Source: Prochlorococcus sp. AG-347-K20 (GTDB lineage: Bacteria > Cyanobacteriota > Cyanobacteriia > PCC-6307 > Cyanobiaceae). From it: 58,045 nucleotides of DNA. The notes beneath the pieces are model-generated. The model saw nothing but the letters and a program-made list of their open reading frames with translations. It ran no database searches and had not been told where the DNA came from. The DNA is taken from assembly GCA_003281315.1 (NCBI GenBank), contig QCCH01000009.1, forward strand, positions 1 to 58,045. The letters are read 5' to 3'. Positions 52,490 through 58,045 of the stretch are shown here, one piece after another. The position numbers and the translations under genes were made by a program. How positions within the stretch are numbered: position 1 is the stretch's first letter; each line of letters begins with the position of its first letter.

Positions 52490-52741
52490 TCAAAAAAACT
52501 TTAAATTTAAAATCCATATCCAAATAAAAAATACACTAAATTTCAATCCCTCTCCAAATAACATTCCAAAAGCAATTGGGGGCGAAAATATTAAAAAAAG
52601 AATAGAGAATAAACTAAATAGAGCAAATGATCCTCTTAGAAAAAAATTCTTTCTTTTTGTTCTTCTTAGATTTTTTAAGGTATTCCACTCCCATTCGATA
52701 AACCTGTAGAACTTTTCTGATAATAAAAATAAATACTTCAT
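52490..52741 (-). CDS. Membrane protein, 83 aa, unknown
   Basis: It starts with an amphipathic aromatic helix (FYRFIEWEWNTLKNLRRTKRK), then has two hydrophobic spans (about 36-55 and 62-80). Not recognised. It shares the strand with the 101-aa gene upstream and the 71-aa gene downstream. Confidence 0.55.
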   Translation of the reverse strand: MKYLFLLSEKFYRFIEWEWNTLKNLRRTKRKNFFLRGSFALFSLFSILFLIFSPPIAFGMLFGEGLKFSVFFIWIWILNLKFF

Positions 52742-52794
52742 TAATATTATGAATTTCTATCGGCTTTTCCTATTTATAAAAATAATTTCTCCTG

Positions 52795-53100
52795 TTAGCA
52801 ATAAACTTTCTCCCCTTTTTCAGAAAGATAGTAAATTCTATTTTCTGAACTTACAAAGAAAGTTAATCCCTTATATTGTGATCTTCTAAATTTATCTAAT
52901 CTAAGTTTGTGTAAATCCCAATTATCTGTACTTATATCAGGATTAAATTCTTGTTCTTTTAAGAAAGGTACATAAGTTGGACTAGTTAATGTTTTTCTGG
53001 CTAACCTTTTGTTTCGTTTTGAATAAAAAAATGAAAGAGATAAAATTACTAAAAAAACAATCAGCAAAAAAAGAATTAATAATGTATTTGTCATTGTCAC
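52795..53100 (-). CDS. N-terminally anchored protein, 101 aa
   Basis: It has one membrane helix (about 5-27), a basic stretch (YSKRNKRLARK), then a soluble domain (GLTFFVSSENRIYYLSEKGEKVYC). The repeated pattern of aromatic strands suggests a small beta domain. No family known. Confidence 0.55.
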   Translation of the reverse strand: MTMTNTLLILFLLIVFLVILSLSFFYSKRNKRLARKTLTSPTYVPFLKEQEFNPDISTDNWDLHKLRLDKFRRSQYKGLTFFVSSENRIYYLSEKGEKVYC

Positions 53101-53256
53101 TTTTTCTAATTTAAAAAAACTTTATTTTGAAAAATCAATAAATTTTCACAATAAATTTTTTAGTAAGTAAAAAATCCTATTTTTAGATTCTTGTATTTTT
53201 GAATACTTGTCAATGAGATAATTAAATCTGATTATAGGTTTAGTCGCAATTTTCTT

Positions 53257-53400
53257 ATGACTCAAACTTCAATGAATACTCCTTATGCAAAAAGAGTAGC
53301 TGAAAAATTTAGAGAGGCTCAAAACTATTTAAAAACCAACGGTTTTAGTAGATCAACTAAACATTTATTAGAAGATATTGAAAGTTCTGTTGAAAAATAA
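53257..53400 (+). CDS. Small helical protein, 47 aa
   Basis: MTQTSMNTPYAKRVAEKFR... is a soluble helical hairpin (EAQNYLKTN, STKHLLEDIESS). The next small gene begins 2 bp after its stop. Function unknown. Confidence 0.6.
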   Translation: MTQTSMNTPYAKRVAEKFREAQNYLKTNGFSRSTKHLLEDIESSVEK

Positions 53401-53402
53401 TA

Positions 53403-53561
53403 ATGCCAATACCACCTCACTTACCACAATTACAATACGGCTATGATGATGGCTTTACTACAATTGTTTTTGGGTTAATAGGAAGTTGCTTGGGATGCAT
53501 CTTGATTTTATTAATTTCATTTTTTGAATTTAAGTTTAAAAAGCAAAATACTAAGTCTTAG
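53403..53561 (+). CDS. 52-aa single-span membrane peptide
   Basis: It has a proline-rich start (MPIPPHLPQLQYGYDDG), then a helix with LIGSCLGCILILLISFF and a basic end. Two Cys lie inside the span. It is coupled to the 47-aa gene. Function unknown. Confidence 0.55.
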   Translation: MPIPPHLPQLQYGYDDGFTTIVFGLIGSCLGCILILLISFFEFKFKKQNTKS

Positions 53562-53673
53562 TATCGAAAAATCCTCAGTCTTTTGAAAATATAAAAAAAT
53601 AGCTGTCTTAGCAAGTAAATATTGGTGAGAATTTGATAGTCGATCTAAAATAAGGTCAATTAGCTCCTATTTT

Positions 53674-54069
53674 ATGAAGTTAAAAAATATTTTAAAAACT
53701 ACTGGAGCTCTTCATATCCTCTTGGGGTTGTTAATTATTTACCTACTCATTTTTTCAGTGGAAACTATTGCAGGCAATGTTTCAAGTGAAACATTGCTTC
53801 TTGTAAGAGGTACTGCGGATGTTGTAGCAGCAAGTAATTTAGGAATCGGTTGTTTATTGATTGTTTGTAGTTCAATAAAAGATAAAGCCTCTTTAAGGAA
53901 AGTTTTATCAGGTGAATTAGCTCTGATGTTTTGTTTTTTAGCAGTAGCTCTATTTAATACTTTTAATGCTGGGACAATTGTTGATGGAGGACCTCCTCCT
54001 CCTTTTTGGATTGTTTTAATAGTGAATCCTTTTCTATCTATTTATGGCTTATTAAATAATAAAAATTGA
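53674..54069 (+). CDS. Four-span membrane protein, 131 aa
   Basis: Four hydrophobic segments lie at about 11-30, 45-65, 80-95 and 107-125. The loop before the last span is unusual, GGPPPPFW. I recognise no family with confidence. It is a single gene converging with the 74-aa gene. Confidence 0.6.
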   Translation: MKLKNILKTTGALHILLGLLIIYLLIFSVETIAGNVSSETLLLVRGTADVVAASNLGIGCLLIVCSSIKDKASLRKVLSGELALMFCFLAVALFNTFNAGTIVDGGPPPPFWIVLIVNPFLSIYGLLNNKN

Positions 54070-54077
54070 AACGCTTA

Positions 54078-54302
54078 CTAATTTTCTATAATACGCGCTA
54101 CTTTTTGATCCGCTAGTCGTTTTTTTAGAATTGAATAATTTTGTGAAGCCCATTTTCGAGAAATATCAAATTCAGCATCTAATTTCTCTCTAAGTAATTT
54201 GCTAATTTTAAATACTTCTACGAAGCCTAGATAAATTATTACCAGCGCCTTAGTTATGTTTACTGCAACAGCTGCCATCTTTTCAATTTTTTGATCTTGC
54301 AT
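54078..54302 (-). CDS. Small helical membrane-associated protein, 74 aa
   Basis: It has a polar start, a hydrophobic helix (AVNITKALVIIYLGFVEVF, about 13-31), and then a charged helix (KLLREKLDAEFD). No family known. Confidence 0.5.
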   Translation of the reverse strand: MQDQKIEKMAAVAVNITKALVIIYLGFVEVFKISKLLREKLDAEFDISRKWASQNYSILKKRLADQKVARIIEN

Positions 54303-54409
54303 TTAAATTTATTTAAGCCCACTAAAATTACCAGTTGTAAGAAATTATGCAAATTTATTAGAGAAAAATCTAATGGGTGTTATTCTAATTTGGCAATGGC
54401 TATGAAGTA

Positions 54410-54532
54410 TTGAAGCGATTTTTAAGGGAGCTTTGGCAGAATCATCACGACCCATACCATGCAATTTATGGAATAGTTGGGGTAATAGTATTGTTGGTAA
54501 TTTATAACCGATTACTAAATAAATATCAGTAA
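54410..54532 (+). CDS. 40-aa membrane peptide, TTG start
   Basis: The frame MKRFLRELWQNHHDPYHAIYGIVGVIVLL... ends RLLNKYQ. It has a His-rich amphipathic start and one membrane helix. It looks like a real small protein although only TTG is available as start. The ATG 13 bp upstream (ATGGCTATGAAGTATTGA) runs straight into a stop in another frame. The longer minus-strand ORF here is its shadow. Confidence 0.55.
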   Translation: MKRFLRELWQNHHDPYHAIYGIVGVIVLLVIYNRLLNKYQ

Positions 54533-54686
54533 CAAGAAACCCTTCCAGAAATTCCAACTACTGAAAGGGTTATTAAATCGACTCGAAACTATATAGAATC
54601 AATTTATGTCTTGCAGCAAACGTAGAGTGTGCTAACGAGGTTTGGCCTCAATTAATTTATAGCAAAAGAATATCAAATAAACTTAT

Positions 54687-54935
54687 TTAAACTTCCCGAT
54701 CTATGTCATAGTTGTCATCAATATCTTTTTCATAAACCCTCGCAAGTTCTCTAAGTAAAGTTTTTACTTCCATATCTGTTGCTCCAGATTCGTCTTGGAA
54801 CTTGGTGCAAATTCCCTTTAGTTCTTCATAAGCTTGTTCTATCAATATTGTTTTTTGATCTGGATTTGTCATTGAATATTTATCAAATACTTCTCCGCCA
54901 TACTCTCTTGCTATTACATCTAAGTACAATCCCAC
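54687..54935 (-). CDS. Acidic helical protein, 82 aa, unknown
   Basis: It has MGLYLDVIAREYGGEVFDKY, then helices (ILIEQAYEELKGICTKF, VKTLLRELARVYE) and an acidic end. No membrane span. The protein-like composition is strong, but the family is not recognised. Confidence 0.55.
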   Translation of the reverse strand: MGLYLDVIAREYGGEVFDKYSMTNPDQKTILIEQAYEELKGICTKFQDESGATDMEVKTLLRELARVYEKDIDDNYDIDREV

Positions 54936-54988
54936 GAGCTACCCTTTTAGCTACCCTTTCGCAATATAAGACAACAAACAATAAAAAA

Positions 54989-55017
54989 ACAGGTTCGAAT
55001 CCTCTTTCCCCGATTGA
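54989..55017 (+). repeat. tRNA 3'-end scrap (T-arm and acceptor)
   Basis: CAGGTTCGAATCCTCTTTCCCCGA looks like the T-arm and 3' acceptor of a tRNA, perhaps Ser rather than Pro judging by CTCTTTCCCCG. Nothing upstream completes a tRNA. It may be another recombination scar. Confidence 0.45.
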
Positions 55018-55108
55018 CTTCTCAGCAATCTCAATAATTCCAAAAGCGTTAAATAACGATTATTTTTATAGCCTTGTATAACTTTGTCCAGTTAATCGCT
55101 AAACACCA

Positions 55109-55372
55109 CTACCATTTTGGCTCAGTAACTTGCCATCCTGAGGTGATTAATTGTTGATACTCTTTGCGAGCATCTCCAATTTTAATTTCCTTTCTAGTCT
55201 TCATAAGCGGTGGCGATTCACCATTAGAACCAACAACAATTCCACTATCAACAAACATATACTCAAAAAACTTATCCTTATTATTTTTATTCTTTGTAAA
55301 ACGTCTTACCTCAGTCCAGTTAGGACATATTAACCATGCCTCCTCATTTACCTTTCTAGAGTCTTTATCCAT
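55109..55372 (-). CDS. DUF1651 family protein
   Basis: The 87-aa protein has AWLICPNWTEVRRFTKN, FFEYMFVDSGIVVG, ESPPLMKTRKEIKI and LITSGWQVTEPKW. It is the closest copy to the protein at 9630. The gene starts 11 bp after the stop of the nuclease gene, so the two may be one transcript. Function unknown. Confidence 0.8.
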   Translation of the reverse strand: MDKDSRKVNEEAWLICPNWTEVRRFTKNKNNKDKFFEYMFVDSGIVVGSNGESPPLMKTRKEIKIGDARKEYQQLITSGWQVTEPKW

Positions 55373-55383
55373 TTATTTTTCTT

Positions 55384-55779
55384 TTATTTATTACTCCATT
55401 CACATTGATAGGCGTATTTCTTATATATTTTTCCATATCTTTTTTTAACAATAAGTTCTTGAATATTTACTTCGTTTTTAAATAATTCACCAACAGTTCT
55501 TCCATATCTATCATTAGTGATTCTTTTAATAGAAACTTCCTCATTAGCTACTAATTTATTTACAAAATCTCTCGCTTCTTTAGCTGGAATAGGATCTGCC
55601 TCCCAACCTTTTAACTCTGGAGTATCTATACAAGCAAGTCTTATCTTTTCGCCCTTTAAAGTAGTACAAGTATCTCCGTCATAGCAGTCTTTTATAAAGA
55701 CAATTGGCAATGATGCAAATGCTGATTCAGAAGCAGGTAAAGCGACAGCTGCTATTAGTGGGAGTAGTAAGCGTTTCAT
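55384..55779 (-). CDS. Exported staphylococcal-nuclease-like protein
   Basis: The 131-aa protein has a signal peptide (LLLPLIAAVALPASESAFA), then the SNase core: DCYDGDTC (metal-binding Asp), KIRLACIDTPEL (catalytic Arg region), EARDFVNKLV and DRYGRTVG. It would cut nucleic acids outside the plasma membrane. It is short but contains all core motifs. It might support scavenging of DNA phosphate or uptake. Confidence 0.87.
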   Translation of the reverse strand: MKRLLLPLIAAVALPASESAFASLPIVFIKDCYDGDTCTTLKGEKIRLACIDTPELKGWEADPIPAKEARDFVNKLVANEEVSIKRITNDRYGRTVGELFKNEVNIQELIVKKRYGKIYKKYAYQCEWSNK

Positions 55780-55783
55780 TTTT

Positions 55784-55966
55784 TTATCTTCTTGCTAGGT
55801 AAATTATTACTGTCATCGTTCCCATTGCGACAATGCCAAAGTTCCAAAGAGTTGAAGTATTTCTATTGAATTGTTGAACCCAACTTGGAATACCATCTGT
55901 CATAAAAAGTAGAGTTAACCCAACTAATAAAACTATTGGAAATACTAAAGCTATAAATAATTCCAT
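55784..55966 (-). CDS. Two-span membrane protein, 60 aa
   Basis: I chose the ATG at 55966 (MELFIALVFPIVLLVGLTLLF) because an in-frame ATG 48 bp earlier would place an intrinsic terminator inside the gene. Two spans lie at about 3-22 and 39-56. It is 4 bp before the nuclease start, so it is probably co-expressed with the nuclease. Confidence 0.55.
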   Translation of the reverse strand: MELFIALVFPIVLLVGLTLLFMTDGIPSWVQQFNRNTSTLWNFGIVAMGTMTVIIYLARR

Positions 55967-55990
55967 TAAAAAAGAGGGTTTTATCCCTCT
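55967..55990 (-). terminator. Intrinsic terminator touching the 55966 start codon
   Basis: On the minus strand AGAGGG pairs with CCCTCT around ATAAAA and is followed by six T and then A before the ATG. This is the same unusual placement as at 35860-35883. Confidence 0.75.
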
Positions 55991-56201
55991 AATTTTAGAT
56001 CGACTGTCAATCAAAAATATTTTACTTTTTATAAAAGCACCAGGTCGTATGCGGGCGACAAACGGGCGAGGAATTGTATAGCTAAGTCTATTTCTGTATA
56101 CCTTTATCTTATTTTTGAGATAAATAATTTCTGAGTCATGACAATTAATTAGCTATAGCCTCACTTGTTTCTCGCAGGGGCTATCTCATTTTGCGTAGCA
56201 G

Positions 56202-56250
56202 GTACTTTGGGAGTACTAGGTCACAGTTTCGAAGCCTGTTGTCGCGATTA
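56202..56250 (+). repeat. tRNA-Pro 3'-half remnant F, plus strand, degenerate
   Basis: GTACTTTGGGAGTAC (anticodon stem-loop, UGG), then TAGGTCACAG and a T-arm-like TTTCGAAGCCTG. It aligns with the 49-bp core of the other remnants but is opposite in strand and more worn. It lies 130-180 bp before the start of the 363-aa module gene. Confidence 0.65.
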
Positions 56251-56379
56251 GGTTCTCACGAAATCGGGAATAAGACTGAGCGAGCATTAAGCGATTTTCT
56301 GTCATGCCTCGCATAACCTTGCTAACTTAGTAGCTAATTATCAGTCTCATGTGTTAGCATTTTTAAAATTTTTTTTTAA

Positions 56380-57471
56380 ATGTACCTTATTGAAGATAAA
56401 GGGAAAGTAGCTCTATACAGAAATGATAGTGATCAATTAGTCGTTACATATGGAGATAATACATTTACTTTACAAAATATAAAGTGGGACCAAAACACTC
56501 CTGTAAAGGGTGAAGGGTGGCAAGCTATTACAGCAGATATATATAATGATCCTTTGTCTGAAAATGACGGGAATATTCTACTTTTATGGACAAAACCAGC
56601 TTTTGTTAATGATCCAAATAATTTAGGCTGGCAAGCTATATCTTTCTCTTCTAATAATGGAGACTTGCTTGGTTTGTATGGAGATAGTGGATATTTTTAT
56701 TCTGCAGAAGAAATGAGGTCAGTTAGTTCTGATGACCCTGAATATCTAGCACAACATAACGATAGGTATTTCGGACATGATAGTTATATAAATCCGACTA
56801 CTAATGGATGGGAGAAAATATCTACGGCAGAACATGATAAATGGGAAATAAATCAATTAGGCGTTTTATTCCCAGAAATCTATTATGGAGTAGCTAAAGA
56901 AAGTTCAAAAGAATATTCTCTCAGTCAAGAATATGAACTTGGCGGTATAAAAGATTTTGATGGTAATCCTCATGCTAATACTGGAGCTATTTCTGCTGAA
57001 GCAAAGCAAGCTTATAAATATCAAGGAATATTAGATGTAAATAATGATGGAGTAAAAGAAGCGATATTTACAAATAAAAAAACTGGTAGATGGGTAACGG
57101 CACGTACCGAGGAAGGGACCGGAGAAATTGATTACACAGATCATGGATCAGATGGCATCACTAGAATTGTTGGTATTTACGAGGATCCACTTGTTAAATC
57201 AGGAGATGTAATTGCTGGCAGTGCTCACGATAGTCAAACAAGATTTCAAAATGATCTTTTGATAGATAACCTAATAGTCAAAACTTCTGGAGATTATGAT
57301 GGTGATGGAGATCAAGAAGTGTATTGGAAAACTGCCGATGGAACTGCATACTTAAGAGCTTTAATGCATGCAGATGGAAATATTCAATATGCAAACTATC
57401 AATCTGAATCACAAATGAGCGAATATTTAACCGCTCAAGGGAATGAAAGTGTTATTGCGGAAATTATTTAA
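56380..57471 (+). CDS. Secreted-type protein with shared C-terminal module, 363 aa
   Basis: Residues 1-185 are a unique domain, rich in Trp/Gly/Asp, with repeated GWQAI motifs (EGWQAITADI, LGWQAISFSS, NGWEKIS), so it may be a small beta-repeat. Residues 190-363 are the shared module (short form: IKDFDGNPHANTG, YKYQGILDVNNDG, RFQND, EVYWKT, YLRALMHADG) ending SEYLTAQGNESVIAEII. No signal peptide, as in all module carriers. It is flanked by tRNA-Pro remnants F and D. The biochemical role of the N-terminal domain is unknown. Confidence 0.8.
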   Translation: MYLIEDKGKVALYRNDSDQLVVTYGDNTFTLQNIKWDQNTPVKGEGWQAITADIYNDPLSENDGNILLLWTKPAFVNDPNNLGWQAISFSSNNGDLLGLYGDSGYFYSAEEMRSVSSDDPEYLAQHNDRYFGHDSYINPTTNGWEKISTAEHDKWEINQLGVLFPEIYYGVAKESSKEYSLSQEYELGGIKDFDGNPHANTGAISAEAKQAYKYQGILDVNNDGVKEAIFTNKKTGRWVTARTEEGTGEIDYTDHGSDGITRIVGIYEDPLVKSGDVIAGSAHDSQTRFQNDLLIDNLIVKTSGDYDGDGDQEVYWKTADGTAYLRALMHADGNIQYANYQSESQMSEYLTAQGNESVIAEII

Positions 57472-57587
57472 TTTTTGAAAAGATTACTTTCTGTATAGCG
57501 AGAACTTATTAGTAGGCACATTTTAGATCAAAGTACTTCAAACGAGCTCCCCCTAGAGCCCCTTTCTCATGTGAGAATGTAAGCAAT

Positions 57588-57612
57588 AAAAAAGAGAGTT
57601 GGGAAACTCTCT
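57588..57612 (-). terminator. Intrinsic terminator after remnant D
   Basis: Perfect 8-bp stem AGAGAGTT/AACTCTCT, loop GGGA, then six T on the minus strand. It lies 20 bp downstream, in tRNA sense, of remnant D. Confidence 0.85.
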
Positions 57613-57631
57613 AGTATGAATTGGTTCTTAA

Positions 57632-57680
57632 GAGTCGGGGCAACAGGATCCGAACCTGCGACCTAGTGCTCCCAAAGTAC
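57632..57680 (-). repeat. tRNA-Pro(UGG) 3'-half remnant D
   Basis: 49-bp core with three differences from remnant A (one in the T-loop, gatccgaacc). It has no 5' tRNA half, though CTCAAATGATAG lies where a D-arm could be. It is 161 bp past the stop of the 363-aa gene. Confidence 0.85.
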
Positions 57681-57874
57681 TCGATCTATCATTTGAGTTA
57701 TTCAACAAAATGAAGCTATGACTAGGTTGTAACCAAGTGAGTGGAACGAGTTTAAGTCTCAATATTGTATAAGGTATATACTTTTATATACAAGATATAT
57801 AGTCTTAGCTCCCCCTATAGCTCCCCTTTCTCAACTTAAGACTAACTCAGATATTTATAATCCATTGGTATAAC

Positions 57875-57923
57875 TGATCGGGGCGACAGGATTCGAACCT
57901 GCGACTTAGTACTCCAAAAGCAT
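57875..57923 (-). repeat. tRNA-Pro(UGG) 3'-half remnant E
   Basis: The core matches the others in the T-arm and acceptor (TCGGGGCGACAGGATTCGAAC), but the anticodon loop reads TTTTGGA and the anticodon stem is worn. No 5' half. The last ~120 bp of the window after it show nothing else. Confidence 0.8.
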
Positions 57924-58045
57924 TAGTGCTAACTTTTGAGAAACACATAAGACTTTAGTTATAGATTGAAAAATTTCTTACTATATCAATAAAATTGAGA
58001 CAAGATTTTGTTGCTTCTGATTAGTTTTAATTAGTACTAATTAGT

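Larger units (their letters stand above)
57545..57835. repeat. Duplicated AGCTCCCCCTA block linked to remnants D and E
   Basis: AGCTCCCCCTAGAGCCCC at 57545 and AGCTCCCCCTATAGCTCCCC at 57807 each precede a tRNA-Pro core (at 57632 and 57875) by 87 and 68 bp. The whole unit therefore looks like a diverged tandem duplication. Confidence 0.7.

Noticed and set aside
54345..54557. Minus-strand ORF of 70 aa
   Set aside because: The plus strand of the same stretch encodes a more protein-like 40-aa membrane peptide.
1635..57923. Complete integrative element (tycheposon-like) within the window
   Set aside because: No tyrosine recombinase, helicase or replication gene was found between any pair of remnants; only att-like ends are seen.

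Overview
The window is low-GC (roughly 30% G+C by eye) marine picocyanobacterial DNA, most likely from a high-light-adapted Prochlorococcus. The clues are many tiny high-light-inducible (Hli) proteins, families typical of Prochlorococcus/Synechococcus (DUF1651, DUF2839, DUF3303, DUF3721, DUF3764), SelO, photosystem II-like small membrane proteins and copies of a 49-bp tRNA-Pro 3'-half repeat. The repeat resembles the island-associated element I remember as PRE1; that name is from memory and was not checked. Gene order, pseudogenes and short cassettes mark this as an accessory genomic island.

Layout. 1-1438 is the 5' end of a large Ig-repeat surface protein. 1.6-4.3 kb lies between two tRNA-Pro remnants and holds small photosystem-like membrane proteins plus two look-alike small RNAs. 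4.5-8.3 kb is a giant double metalloprotease with RTX and cadherin repeats, with a tRNA-Pro remnant about 175 bp beyond each end. 8.7-10.6 kb has an Hli gene, DUF1651 genes and an RluF-like pseudouridine synthase. 10.6-33.2 kb is a surface and export region. It carries a broken cupredoxin gene, a TPR glycosyltransferase, a 2269-aa tryptophan-rich repeat protein, a second metalloprotease, a decayed beta-barrel gene and further glycosyltransferases. It also carries a type I secretion operon (PpiC-like isomerase, ABC transporter, HlyD adaptor) and, divergent from it, a Wzt/Wzm-type polysaccharide exporter. 33.5-56 kb is a mosaic of very small genes, with NSS symporter, SelO, cupin, glutamine amidotransferase, nuclease and Hli clusters and a probable metal-handling cluster (MauE-like, DUF411, DUF3721, PepSY-like). 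56.2-58 kb repeats the opening theme: tRNA-Pro remnant, a secreted-type protein, then two more remnants.

The most interesting pattern is a C-terminal module of about 166-211 residues shared by five loci (1273-aa protease, 2269-aa repeat protein, 393-aa protease, 363-aa protein and the cupredoxin pseudogene). It joins unrelated N-terminal domains and always ends the protein. With a type I exporter in the same island, I infer that it is a secretion or surface-attachment tag. Sugar transferases and a polysaccharide exporter nearby could build or decorate the same cell surface. The second pattern is that tRNA-Pro 3' halves, usually followed on their own strand by an intrinsic terminator, sit 160-200 bp from the ends of large surface genes, as if they marked exchangeable cassettes.

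No integrase, transposase, rRNA, complete tRNA or CRISPR array was recognised.
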